Assembly (NCBI GenBank): GCA_016713625.1
Contig: JADJOT010000013.1
Span: forward strand, 62,001 to 126,000
Length of the DNA: 64,000 nucleotides
Direction of reading: 5' to 3'
Origin: Candidatus Accumulibacter affinis
GTDB lineage: Bacteria > Pseudomonadota > Gammaproteobacteria > Burkholderiales > Rhodocyclaceae
This document shows positions 1 through 8,544 of the stretch, one piece after another. A program made the translations under genes and the position numbers. Every line of letters starts with the position of its first letter. The stretch's first letter is position 1. The notes below the pieces were generated by a model. The model searched no databases. It saw only the letters and a list, made by a program, of their open reading frames with translations, and was not told the DNA's origin.

Positions 1-492
1 CTTGGTACGGAACAAGCGCAGATCTGCGGGAGCCTTGTCTCCCGCTGCCAGCAGAACTACGTCGCCGGGCACCAGCAGCGTCGACGCAAGACATTGCTTG
101 CGGCCACCACGCAGGACGGTCACCGCGCTGGTGAGCGAGCGCGCCAGTGCCGCCAGGGCATTTGCGGCGCGACCTTCCTGAAGAAAGCCGATCACTGCAT
201 TGATCAGGGTTACGCCAAGGATTACCCCTGCATCGACCCATTCACCGATCAGGGTGGTTACTGCACCCGCCAGGAGCAACACCAGAACCAGCGGCTGCAC
301 GAACTGCAGGGCAAAACGTAGCAACGGCCCCTTGCCAGGCTTTGTGGTAATCCGGTTTTCACCGTGTTGTGCCCGACGCCGAACGACTTCGCTTTCGTCA
401 AGCCCGTCGTCAAAGTGGGTGTCCAGGCGCGTCGCGACCTCGTCAGTGGCGAGCGAATGCCAGCTGATCGCTTGTGCAGGCGGCGGGCTCAC
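1..492 (-). CDS. Cation-transporting P-type ATPase, N-terminal part (cut by window edge)
   Basis: This is the first 164 codons of a P-type ATPase that continues beyond base 1. Residues near the N-terminus (WHSLATDEVATRL, then an ExxxRRxxxGxN-like stretch) match the cation-ATPase N-terminal domain. Two hydrophobic helices follow (around LVLVLLLAGAV and AGVILGVTLINAVIGFL), then the actuator-domain motif PGDVVLLAAGDKAPADLR at the window edge. The phosphorylation site DKTGT would lie outside. The Ca2+/Mg2+-type (P2) subfamily is likely from this motif, but the ion cannot be told. There is no ATG between the in-frame stop near 658-660 and the conserved region. I chose the GTG at 492; a TTG at 531 is the alternative. 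It is divergent from the next gene. Confidence 0.8.
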   Translation of the reverse strand, partial: MSPPPAQAISWHSLATDEVATRLDTHFDDGLDESEVVRRRAQHGENRITTKPGKGPLLRFALQFVQPLVLVLLLAGAVTTLIGEWVDAGVILGVTLINAVIGFLQEGRAANALAALARSLTSAVTVLRGGRKQCLASTLLVPGDVVLLAAGDKAPADLRLFRTK

Positions 493-709
493 CTCGCCCT
501 CTGCATCATTGCGAGTGTGGGCTGCCCGCAACGAGCCGTCGGCCGCAGTGTTTTGCGCATCATTCCGTGATCCTGGCGTCGATGAGTTTCTCCGATTATG
601 CCACGGCCGCCGCCCAGGCGGCCACCCGCGCAGCCAGAGCAGTCCTGTCGAGAAATTTTACAGTCCGCTTGAGGTAAAGTCTTTTGCAGGCCGTAATTAT
701 CTGTTTTAA

Positions 710-721
710 TTGCTTAAGCAA
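710..721. promoter_or_regulatory. Perfect 12-bp palindrome upstream of the 762 gene
   Basis: TTGCTTAAGCAA reads the same on both strands and sits in an AT-rich patch about 40 bases before the ATG of the exported protein, in the divergent gap shared with the P-type ATPase gene. It has the form of an operator half-site pair, but no family consensus was recognised. The regulatory role is inference only. Confidence 0.25.
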
Positions 722-761
722 TATCGGCGTGATTCTTGCTTTGAGTTTTGGATGGATCAGC

Positions 762-1733
762 ATGCCTAGAACAAATGCCTGTCGAACCACAGGCTGGATG
801 TACCTGAGCGTGACGCTCGGCATCTTGCCTGCGGCGAACGCTATGGCACACCCCATGGGCGCCGATGCAGGAACGCTTAGCGCGGAAGCTCCCGACAGCG
901 AGCCAGGAGACCTTACCGCGCTCCTCAACGCCGCTTCCGGCTTACCCCACCAGTACCAGCGCGCTTGGAACGTCCACAGCGGGCGCCGGGACTTGCCTTC
1001 GGACCCTTTGACTAGCGTAGGTGATGGCCGCTCGTCAGCTTCCTGGCTCGGACAGGCGCAGCTACCCGTCGACAGAGATCCGGGCCTCCTTGGGGAAGCT
1101 GATCCGCTATCAGCAACGCTGCATCCGATGCGCAACCGAAATCCAGCGCGAAGTCTTTCCCCGCCTCCGCCGCCCCAGGCACAGGCACAGGCCGACCCGA
1201 CAACGAATGTGCAACGCGAAGAAGACCTGATCACAGCAATTCGTGAGCTGCAGAGATCGGGAATTGAAACGCTGGCTGGAGCCCTCGATGCGAGCAGGGA
1301 CATCGACGGGCAGATCGCATTCTCGCTGGGCGGCATCGAAGGGTTTCGCTACATGGCAAAAGGCGGCGAGGTTTCGCTCGGCTATGGCGAGACCGCGATG
1401 ACGGTCACCCAGCAAAGCGTCAACGCTGCCAGCGCTCCCCCCGGTCATGGCCCGCCACCAAGGTCTGCGCGTCATGAGGAGAAATCCACCAGCGAGTTCA
1501 TCCAGTTCTTCCAGGAGATCCTGCAATACCCGCTGGTCTGGCTGACACTCCTGTTCCTGGCAATCGCCAAGGTCGCATGGTTGGTCAGCAGTCGCCGCGG
1601 CAAGAAGCGAATTCGCAGAAGACGCTCGCGAACGGATCACCACGTTCAGCAGGCCAGGGTTAAGCGCAAGCGCGTACGCGTGCGCTTCCGGATCAAACGC
1701 GCGCCAACTGCTGCCGAGCCGCAGGAACTCTAG
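762..1733 (+). CDS. Unrecognised exported, Pro-rich, membrane-anchored protein
   Basis: I do not recognise this 323-residue protein. It begins with a likely signal peptide (MPRTNACRTTG, a hydrophobic core, then AANAMA before HPMG). A low-complexity region of about 130 residues follows and ends in a proline/glutamine run (SLSPPPPPQAQAQAD). Next is a short ordered-looking segment (EEDLITAIRELQRSGIETL to about residue 215), another Pro-rich linker, one strong transmembrane helix (around LVWLTLLFLAIAKVAWLV), and a very basic tail (RGKKRIRRRRSR and later KRKRVRVRFRIKR). The topology implied is a periplasmic body with a cytoplasmic basic tail. A TTG at 684 with GAGG upstream could add 26 residues; I prefer 762 because the signal peptide is then intact. 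It is convergent with rpoD. Confidence 0.65.
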   Translation: MPRTNACRTTGWMYLSVTLGILPAANAMAHPMGADAGTLSAEAPDSEPGDLTALLNAASGLPHQYQRAWNVHSGRRDLPSDPLTSVGDGRSSASWLGQAQLPVDRDPGLLGEADPLSATLHPMRNRNPARSLSPPPPPQAQAQADPTTNVQREEDLITAIRELQRSGIETLAGALDASRDIDGQIAFSLGGIEGFRYMAKGGEVSLGYGETAMTVTQQSVNAASAPPGHGPPPRSARHEEKSTSEFIQFFQEILQYPLVWLTLLFLAIAKVAWLVSSRRGKKRIRRRRSRTDHHVQQARVKRKRVRVRFRIKRAPTAAEPQEL

Positions 1734-1859
1734 CATGCTGCCCTCGCTCCTGGTGGCCCAGAGGCCAGCTGGTCAGCTTTCAGTCCGGACGTTTCGGTCG
1801 GCGCCAAAGTTCCGCCGCAGACGTCTGCTGCCCGGGATGCAACGAAAAACCGGCGCTTG

Positions 1860-3806
1860 CTAGCTGTTGCCGTTGTCCAGGAAACTGCGCAACTTGTCCG
1901 AACGTGACGGATGGCGAAGCTTCCGCAACGCCTTGGCTTCAATCTGACGAATACGCTCGCGGGTCACGTCGAACTGCTTTCCGACTTCCTCAAGAGTGTG
2001 ATCGGTGTTCATTTCGATGCCGAAGCGCATGCGCAACACCTTTGCCTCGCGCGGGGTCAGCGTGTCCAGCACATCCTTGGTGATGAAGCGCAGGCTCGAA
2101 TAGAGGGCGGCTTCGGTTGGCGCGAGGGTAGCGTGATCCTCGATGAAGTCGCCAAGATGCGAGTCGTCGTCGTCACCGATCGGCGTTTCCATCGAGATCG
2201 GCTCCTTGCTGATCTTCAGGATCTTGCGGATCTTCTCTTCGGGCATCTCCATCTTCTTGGCCAGCGTTGCCGGATCGGCTTCGAGGCCGGTCTCCTGCAG
2301 AATCTGCCGGGAGATGCGGTTCATCTTGTTGATCGTCTCGATCATGTGCACCGGAATACGGATCGTGCGTGCCTGATCGGCAATCGAGCGTGTAATCGCC
2401 TGACGAATCCACCACGTGGCATAGGTCGAGAACTTGTAACCACGCCGGTATTCGAATTTGTCGACGGCCTTCATCAGACCGATGTTGCCTTCCTGGATGA
2501 GATCAAGGAACTGCAGACCACGGTTGGTGTATTTTTTGGCGATCGAGATCACCAGCCGCAGATTGGCTTCAGTCATCTCCCGCTTGGCACGACGGGCCTT
2601 CGCTTCTCCGGTAGACATCTGCTTGTTGATGTCCTTCAATTCCTTCAGCGGAATGCCAATGCGGTCCTGCAAGGCAAGCAGTTTCCGCTGCTCTTCCTTG
2701 ATGTTCGGTGCGTTGCGCGACAGGATCGCGCCGTACGTCTTGCCGGCAGCAGCGATCTCGACGTCCACCCAGTCGATGTTGAGTTCGTTGCCAGGAAACA
2801 CTTTGATGAAATGTGCGCGCGGCATGCGCACCGTGTCGACACAAATCCGCTGTATCTTGCGTTCGCAGGCACGCGCTTCGTCGACCATGGCGCGCACCAA
2901 GTCGCACAGGCGCTCAATGGTTTTTGATGTGAAGCGAATGCCCATCATCTCTTCCGAGATCTGCTGCTGGAATTTGAGATAGGCCTTGTCCTGCGAACCC
3001 TTTCTCGGCAAGACACTGTGCGCCTGTGCATGGTACGACCGGATCAGCTCAAAGCGCTCCAGACCTTCAGTCCTGAGTTTTAGCAGTGACGCAGCGGCAG
3101 CGGCGCCCTCGACCGCTTCCGCGCTGTCCTCCTCTTCTTCGTCCTCGCCTTCAGCTTCCGCTGCCGCCAGTGCCGCCAGCGAGCCATCCACCTCGAGGTC
3201 GATCAGGCCATCGACCAACTCATCAATGCGCATTTCATCGCGTGCGATCCTGTCGGCGCAGCTGAGGATTTCTGCAATCGTCGTCGGACACGCTGAGATC
3301 GCCTGGATCATGTGCTTGAGTCCGTCTTCGATGCGTTTGGCGATCTCGATTTCGCCTTCGCGGGTCAGCAACTCGACCGAACCCATTTCACGCATGTACA
3401 TACGGACCGGGTCAGTCGTTCGGCCGAACTCGGAGTCCACCGTCGACAGCGCCTGTTCCGCCTGCTCTTCGACATCAGCGTCATCGGCACCAGCCGCGGG
3501 CGTGGCGTCCGACATCAGCAACGTTTCGGCATCGGGCGCCTCGTCGTAGACCTGGATCCCCATGTCGTTGAAGGTGCTGATGATGCTTTCTATCTGCTCC
3601 GCATCAACGACATCATCAGGCAGGTGGTCATTGATTTCGGCGTAAGTCAGAAAACCTCGCTCCTTGCCAAGCTTGATCAGCGTCTTGAGCCGCATCTTTC
3701 GCGTCTCATCGTCCACCGGCACCGGTTGGCTCCCGACCTGTGCCAGAAGGTCTGCCGCCGCCTTGGCTTTCGCCGCTTTCGTCGTTACTGCCTTTTCCCT
3801 TACCAT
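1860..3806 (-). CDS. rpoD: RNA polymerase primary sigma factor RpoD (sigma-70)
   Basis: This 648-residue primary sigma factor directs RNA polymerase to housekeeping promoters. Region 1.1 is at the N-terminus. A non-conserved acidic insert (EGEDEEEEDS) lies in the middle. Region 2 carries the core-binding and -10 recognition segment (FSTYATWWIRQAITR), and region 4.2 carries the -35 helix-turn-helix (VTRERIRQIEAKALRKLR) close to the C-terminus. Two in-frame ATGs open the frame (3812 and 3806); GGGA lies 7 bases before the second, so I chose 3806. It is the last gene of the rpsU-dnaG-rpoD macromolecular synthesis operon, 52 bases after dnaG. Confidence 0.98.
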   Translation of the reverse strand: MVREKAVTTKAAKAKAAADLLAQVGSQPVPVDDETRKMRLKTLIKLGKERGFLTYAEINDHLPDDVVDAEQIESIISTFNDMGIQVYDEAPDAETLLMSDATPAAGADDADVEEQAEQALSTVDSEFGRTTDPVRMYMREMGSVELLTREGEIEIAKRIEDGLKHMIQAISACPTTIAEILSCADRIARDEMRIDELVDGLIDLEVDGSLAALAAAEAEGEDEEEEDSAEAVEGAAAAASLLKLRTEGLERFELIRSYHAQAHSVLPRKGSQDKAYLKFQQQISEEMMGIRFTSKTIERLCDLVRAMVDEARACERKIQRICVDTVRMPRAHFIKVFPGNELNIDWVDVEIAAAGKTYGAILSRNAPNIKEEQRKLLALQDRIGIPLKELKDINKQMSTGEAKARRAKREMTEANLRLVISIAKKYTNRGLQFLDLIQEGNIGLMKAVDKFEYRRGYKFSTYATWWIRQAITRSIADQARTIRIPVHMIETINKMNRISRQILQETGLEADPATLAKKMEMPEEKIRKILKISKEPISMETPIGDDDDSHLGDFIEDHATLAPTEAALYSSLRFITKDVLDTLTPREAKVLRMRFGIEMNTDHTLEEVGKQFDVTRERIRQIEAKALRKLRHPSRSDKLRSFLDNGNS

Positions 3807-3858
3807 GACCATTTCCCGAGTTGCGTTAGACTGGAAAAACTGTTAATTGTATCACCAT

Positions 3859-5604
3859 TTACGGTGCGCCGCCTGAGCGCCCACGCGCGCTCAGGGCCAC
3901 CAGGTACTGCCGCTTTTCTTCGCTCGAAAGCCCATTCACGCCAAGCTTCTGGACCTTCTCCTGCAATTGCGCGAAAACGCGTTTATGCTCACCCTCAAGC
4001 AGTTGTTTGACCGCACCCGCGAATTCGGCGTCGATCTCGTCTTCGGCAAAAGGCGCTTGCATTAGTTCAGCCGCTGCGTCGCGCAAGAGGCTCTCGTATT
4101 CATTGCCTCTTAGTCTTTCGAGCAGAACCGGATAGGCCAATGGCTGTTGTCCGGCAGCGGCAATCGTTTCACACAACAGACGCACCGCCCGCGCTTCCGT
4201 GGAGTGCTCCGGCAGCAGATCAAGGGCCAGGCCTGGCGCCAACTGCGGCTTTTGCAACAACAGGCGCAACAAGGGCCGCAACAGTGACGGCGCCTGCCTG
4301 GGCACCCTTGCCGGCGCGGCCCGCACAATCGGTCGCAGGTCACATAGACGCTCGACTTCGGGCTGTGAGAACCCGCTGGCTGCAGCCAGACGCTTAACCA
4401 ACTGTAGTCGCAATAATGGCGTTTGCAAGCGTCCGAGCAGCGGCCTGGCCTCGGCCACCAACTTGGCTTTCCCCTCGGCGCTGGTCATGTCGCAATGCGA
4501 CGCCAGCTCACGCAAGAGGAACTCCGAAAGCGGCATGGCCTGCCCAATCATGCGCTCGAAGGCCTCTCTGCCGTGCTTGCGGACAAAGCTGTCAGGATCG
4601 TCCGCCTCGGGCAGAAAGACGAAACCGATGCTTTTTTGCTCGGGCAGCGCTTCCAGACTGTTTTCCAGCGCTCGCCAGGCGGCCTTGCGCCCGGCCGCAT
4701 CACCGTCAAAGCAATAGACGATACGGTCGACCTGGCGCAAAAGCTTTTGTACATGCGTTGCCGTCGTCGCCGTGCCGAGTGTCGCGACCGCGTTGCCGAC
4801 CCCATGCTGGGCCAGCGCCACCACGTCCATATAGCCCTCGACGACAATCGCCGTGTCCTTGTCGCGCAGAGCCACCCGCGCCTGCGGCAAGCCGAACACT
4901 TCATGGCCTTTTTCAAAAAGCGGCGTTTCCGGCGAATTGAGGTATTTTGGTTTGCCGTCCCCGAGCAGGCGACCACCAAACGCAATGGTTTCGCCCTTCG
5001 GGTTCATGATCGGGAACATTACCCGGTCACGGAAGCGGTCGTACAAACGACCATCGTCACTCTTGCCGACCAGCCCGGCAACCTGCAATTCCGTTGCCCC
5101 ATAATCGTCAAAGGCGGCGGCGAGACTTTGCCCACCGTCAGGCGCATAACCGATCGCGAATTTCTGGGCGATTTCACCGCTGACGCCGCGCGCCTTCAAA
5201 TAACTGATGGCCTTCTCCGAGCGCTTCAACTGCTCGTAGTAGTACTTTGCGGCACGCGCCATGATTTCCGTCAGGGCGGTGATTTTCGGGGCGTCGCGAG
5301 CTCTGCGGCCTGCGTCCTCCGGCACCTGCAGACCGACCCGGTCTGCCAGCTCCCTGATCGCGTCGACAAAACCGAGACCCGAATACTCCATGAGAAAGCC
5401 GATGGCCGTGCCGTGCGCGCCACAACCAAAGCAGTGGTAGAACTGCTTGCTCGGGCTGACCGTAAAGGAAGGCGACTTCTCACTGTGGAACGGACAGCAG
5501 GCGGCAAAATTGGCGCCCGATTTTTTCAGCGGAAGATAGCCGTCAATCAGGTTAACCAGGTCTACGCGATACAGCAACTCCTGGATGAACGTGTCTGGAA
5601 TCAA
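3859..5604 (-). CDS. dnaG: DNA primase DnaG
   Basis: DNA primase synthesises RNA primers at the replication fork together with the DnaB helicase. The N-terminal zinc-binding domain shows CPFH and CFGC pairs. The catalytic TOPRIM core shows VVEGYMDVVAL and, further on, FDGDAAGR. The C-terminal part is the helicase-binding domain. The conserved family start IPDTFIQELL is preceded directly by a TTG at 5604, with AGGGGG five bases upstream, so I chose this start (581 residues). An in-frame ATG at 5646 would add 14 residues that do not look conserved. The gene lies between rpsU and rpoD, downstream of an intergenic terminator hairpin. Confidence 0.96.
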   Translation of the reverse strand: MIPDTFIQELLYRVDLVNLIDGYLPLKKSGANFAACCPFHSEKSPSFTVSPSKQFYHCFGCGAHGTAIGFLMEYSGLGFVDAIRELADRVGLQVPEDAGRRARDAPKITALTEIMARAAKYYYEQLKRSEKAISYLKARGVSGEIAQKFAIGYAPDGGQSLAAAFDDYGATELQVAGLVGKSDDGRLYDRFRDRVMFPIMNPKGETIAFGGRLLGDGKPKYLNSPETPLFEKGHEVFGLPQARVALRDKDTAIVVEGYMDVVALAQHGVGNAVATLGTATTATHVQKLLRQVDRIVYCFDGDAAGRKAAWRALENSLEALPEQKSIGFVFLPEADDPDSFVRKHGREAFERMIGQAMPLSEFLLRELASHCDMTSAEGKAKLVAEARPLLGRLQTPLLRLQLVKRLAAASGFSQPEVERLCDLRPIVRAAPARVPRQAPSLLRPLLRLLLQKPQLAPGLALDLLPEHSTEARAVRLLCETIAAAGQQPLAYPVLLERLRGNEYESLLRDAAAELMQAPFAEDEIDAEFAGAVKQLLEGEHKRVFAQLQEKVQKLGVNGLSSEEKRQYLVALSARGRSGGAP

Positions 5605-5690
5605 TGCGGCCCCCTGGAGCAACCCTGCTGCGCCGACCCTTGGCATGGGCAGGCGCCCGATCTAGCCGTCCGCTGCAAATCCAGAAGCGG

Positions 5691-5719
5691 AAAAAGCCGT
5701 TCGTCTGAAGACGAACGGC
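5691..5719 (-). terminator. Intrinsic terminator/attenuator between rpsU and dnaG
   Basis: On the minus strand an 11-bp perfect stem (GCCGTTCGTCT pairing with AGACGAACGGC, 2-nt centre) is followed directly by TTTTT. It lies 24 bases after the rpsU stop and before dnaG. In the E. coli macromolecular synthesis operon a terminator at this position lowers dnaG and rpoD expression relative to rpsU; the same role is inferred here. Confidence 0.85.
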
Positions 5720-5743
5720 GGTGCAGACGACAGAATTTCGGTG

Positions 5744-5956
5744 TTAGTACAGCTTGGGCGGCAAGGTCTGGCTGCGCATCCGCTTGTGGTGGCGTTTGAC
5801 CGCTGCGGCCAGCTTGCGCTTGCGCTCGGCGGTGGGCTTCTCATAGAACTCGCGAGCCCTCAATTCGGTCAGCAGACCGGTTTTCTCAACGGTGCGCTTG
5901 AAACGGCGGATCGCAACTTCGAACGGTTCATTTTCCTTGACGCGGATAGCAGGCAT
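5744..5956 (-). CDS. rpsU: 30S ribosomal protein S21
   Basis: This is a 70-residue, very basic protein with the family start MPAIRVKENEPFEVAIRRFKR and the usual basic C-terminus (KRHHKRMRSQTLPPKLY). S21 joins the small ribosomal subunit and helps translation initiation. The length is standard. It is the first gene of the rpsU-dnaG-rpoD operon and has a good sigma-70 promoter 47-75 bases upstream. Confidence 0.98.
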   Translation of the reverse strand: MPAIRVKENEPFEVAIRRFKRTVEKTGLLTELRAREFYEKPTAERKRKLAAAVKRHHKRMRSQTLPPKLY

Positions 5957-6002
5957 CGACTCTTCCCAAGTTCAAAAATGTCATGGTACAGCTTAGCCGC
6001 GC

Positions 6003-6031
6003 ATTTAAACACACTTGTGGCGGAATGCCAA
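6003..6031 (-). promoter_or_regulatory. Sigma-70 promoter for rpsU-dnaG-rpoD
   Basis: Reading the minus strand, TTGGCA (6031-6026) and TTAAAT (6008-6003) are separated by exactly 17 bases, matching the -35 and -10 consensus at 5 and 4 of 6 positions. The start point would be near 5996, giving a leader of about 40 bases to the rpsU ATG. Confidence 0.6.
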
Positions 6032-6184
6032 GGGCACCCGGTGGAAAATTGTGCTGCCGCTCGGCGGGGTCTTTGACGATCCGCTGCCAACCGCGGGCGC
6101 CGCCTCGACGTTTCCTCGCCGACCCTGCTGGCGCTGTCAGTTGTACCCCGCAGCAGCGTGTGCGGAGTGGACAGGTTTCTTCGG

Positions 6185-7552
6185 TCACGAAGAAACGGCT
6201 TCGCGCACCGCGCTGGCTAGTTGCTCGGCTGCTCGGCTGACCGTCAGCAAATCCTGTCCCTCGACCATCACGCGCAACAATGGCTCTGTTCCTGATGCAC
6301 GCAGCAGTACTCGCCCACAGCCATTGAGTTCGCTCTCCACCGCCCGCAAGGTGGCTCCGATCAGCGGGTGATCTTTCCACGGGAAGCCCTTGCTCAACGC
6401 TACATTGATCAGTTTCTGCGGATAGAGCTTGAGATGTCCGAGGAGTTGCTGCAGGGTGCCTCCCTCTTCGCGTAACGCAGCAAGTACCTGGAGAGCCGAA
6501 ACGATGCCATCACCGGTGGTGTGCCGGTCGAGGCAGAGAATGTGACCGGAATTCTCGCCGCCATACAGCCAGCCCTTTTGGCGGAGCATGTCCATCACGT
6601 ACCGGTCACCGACGTTGGCACGGACGAAAGGTATCTTCGCCTGTGCCAGCGCATGCTCAAGGGCCAGATTGCTCATCAAGGTGCCAACCACACCGGCCAC
6701 ATTACCCTGCCGCAGGCGCCCACGCACCACCGCGAACAGGAGCTGATCCCCGTCGTAGATATTGCCGTCGGCGTCAACCATCATCACCCGGTCGCCATCT
6801 CCATCAAGGGCAATCCCGAGATCGGCAGCTTGTTCCATGACCGCTGCACGCAGGGCTGCGGGCGCCGTTGCGCCGACATCCTGATTGATGTTGAGTCCGT
6901 TGGGTTCGGTGCCGATGCTGGTCACCTCGGCGCCCAACTCGTGGAAGACATGTGGGGCAATGTGATAGGCGGCACCGTGTGCGCAGTCGACCACGATCTT
7001 GAGGCCCCGCAAATCCATTTCAAAGGGAAAAGTGCTCTTGCAGAACTCGATGTAACGACCGTCCGCATCATCGATTCGCCGTGCGCGCCCAAGACCGGCC
7101 GAAGGCACACAGGTCAGCGGCTCTTCGAGTGCGGCTTCAATCTCCGACTCCAGATCGTCGGGAAGCTTGGTGCCAGCTGCCGAGAAGAACTTGATTCCAT
7201 TATCGTAATACGGGTTATGTGACGCAGAAATGACGATCCCCGCCTGCAGGCGCAACGCACGGGTGAGGTAAGCGATGGCCGGCGTCGGCATCGGCCCGAC
7301 CAGACAGACATCGACGCCAGCGGCGGAGAAGCCGGCCTCCAGCGCGGCTTCCATCATGTAGCCCGAAATCCGGGTATCCTTTCCGATCAGGACCGCTGGA
7401 CGCTCTCCCGCCTTGACGTGGATGCGCGCAGCATCGCGCGCGGTGAGTACCCTTCCTGTGGCATACCCGAGACGCATCACAAAGTCCGGCGTAATCGGAA
7501 TTTCGCCAACACGACCGCGCACGCCGTCGGTACCAAAATACTTTCTCTGCAC
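6185..7552 (-). CDS. glmM: Phosphoglucosamine mutase GlmM
   Basis: GlmM converts glucosamine-6-phosphate to glucosamine-1-phosphate on the route to UDP-GlcNAc, the precursor of peptidoglycan and LPS. The 455-residue length and the N-terminus MQRKYFGTDGVRGRVG are typical. The active-site serine loop is GIVISASHNPYYDNGIKFFS, the metal-binding loop is DGDGDR, and the sugar-binding loop is GGENSGH. The C-terminal phosphate-binding domain shows RASGTEPLLRVM. The start is a GTG, supported by GGGGAGAG upstream. It follows folP on the same strand, 114 bases away, the usual ftsH-folP-glmM order. Confidence 0.97.
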   Translation of the reverse strand: MQRKYFGTDGVRGRVGEIPITPDFVMRLGYATGRVLTARDAARIHVKAGERPAVLIGKDTRISGYMMEAALEAGFSAAGVDVCLVGPMPTPAIAYLTRALRLQAGIVISASHNPYYDNGIKFFSAAGTKLPDDLESEIEAALEEPLTCVPSAGLGRARRIDDADGRYIEFCKSTFPFEMDLRGLKIVVDCAHGAAYHIAPHVFHELGAEVTSIGTEPNGLNINQDVGATAPAALRAAVMEQAADLGIALDGDGDRVMMVDADGNIYDGDQLLFAVVRGRLRQGNVAGVVGTLMSNLALEHALAQAKIPFVRANVGDRYVMDMLRQKGWLYGGENSGHILCLDRHTTGDGIVSALQVLAALREEGGTLQQLLGHLKLYPQKLINVALSKGFPWKDHPLIGATLRAVESELNGCGRVLLRASGTEPLLRVMVEGQDLLTVSRAAEQLASAVREAVSS

Positions 7553-7666
7553 AGCTTTCTCTCCCCATGGGCGCAGACGAACTACCTCTGCCGAATAAAC
7601 AGTATTTTACGTAATCCTTGGGGAAGCCGCTGTCAACTAAGGCACACGCAGTCGCAATGATTTCGC

Positions 7667-8488
7667 CTATTGATCCTCAACGGCGCGCCAGATCGCCAGG
7701 GCGTCGCGGGTCTGGGCGACGTCATGCACGCGCAGCAGACGCGCGCCGCGTTGCGCTGCCAGCAAGGCGGCGGCGATGCTGGCAGCCAGGCGGTCTTCCA
7801 CCGCGCGCGTGGTAATGGCGCCGAGCATCGATTTGCGTGAAATGCCCGCCAACATCGGCAGTGCTTCGACCGACAACTCCTGAAAACGGCGCAAAAGTTC
7901 CAGATTATGTTGGAGCGTCTTGCCGAAGCCAAAACCCGGATCGAGCACCAGGCGATCGCGCTCTATCCCGGCCGCACTAGTCACCGCTACGCGGCTGCGA
8001 AGAAAAGCCTGGACTTCGCTGACCACATCGGCGTAAGCAGGGCGCTCTTGCATGCTCAGTGGTTCGCCCTGCATGTGCATCAGACAGATCGCACAGTTGC
8101 TGTCAGCGACCGCCTGCACTGCATTCGGCATGCGTAGCGCGTAGATGTCATTGATCATCGAAGCGCCGTGCAACAGCGCTGCGCGCATCACCGCTGGCTT
8201 GTAGGTGTCTACCGAAATTGGCACACGGCAGCCGCCAAGGGCTTCAAGCACCGGGAGCAGACGAGCGAGTTCATTTTCGACGGATGTCGAATGAGCTCCC
8301 GGCCGAGAGGATTCAGCACCAATATCCAGCAGATCTGCGCCCGCCTCGATCTGCCGGTAAGCGTGGGCAACTGCCTTGTCGGTGTCGCTCGCCAAACCGT
8401 CTCCAGAAAATGAATCTGGCGTCAGATTGACAACCCCCATCAGCAGAGGGCGATCAAGCGAGAGTTCGAAATCCCCGCAGCGGAGCAT
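7667..8488 (-). CDS. folP: Dihydropteroate synthase
   Basis: FolP condenses p-aminobenzoate with dihydropterin pyrophosphate in folate synthesis and is the sulfonamide target. The 273-residue protein has the TIM-barrel signatures: GVVNLTPDSFSGDG at the N-terminus, DIGAESSRPGA, ISVDTYKPAVM, MINDIYAL, LDPGFGFGKT and GISRKSMLG. GGAGG is placed well before the ATG. It sits 56 bases after ftsH and before glmM, probably in one transcript. Confidence 0.97.
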   Translation of the reverse strand: MLRCGDFELSLDRPLLMGVVNLTPDSFSGDGLASDTDKAVAHAYRQIEAGADLLDIGAESSRPGAHSTSVENELARLLPVLEALGGCRVPISVDTYKPAVMRAALLHGASMINDIYALRMPNAVQAVADSNCAICLMHMQGEPLSMQERPAYADVVSEVQAFLRSRVAVTSAAGIERDRLVLDPGFGFGKTLQHNLELLRRFQELSVEALPMLAGISRKSMLGAITTRAVEDRLAASIAAALLAAQRGARLLRVHDVAQTRDALAIWRAVEDQ

Positions 8489-8544
8489 CGAAAAGAGCCT
8501 CCGGCGATGTGCAGCAGGATCTTCCGCCTGGTGTTCGCGCGACT

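Noticed and set aside
1734..1859. tRNA or terminator between the exported-protein gene and rpoD
   Set aside because: No cloverleaf pattern and no stem followed by T-run could be found in this short convergent gap.
4423..5799. A plus-strand open frame of 458 codons opposite dnaG
   Set aside because: It crosses the rpsU-dnaG terminator and covers conserved dnaG codons; no independent ribosome site or domain.
7553..7666. TTGACA upstream of glmM as a promoter
   Set aside because: The best -10-like hexamer (TAAAAT) is about 20-21 bases away, outside the normal range; the 17-base position has a poor match.
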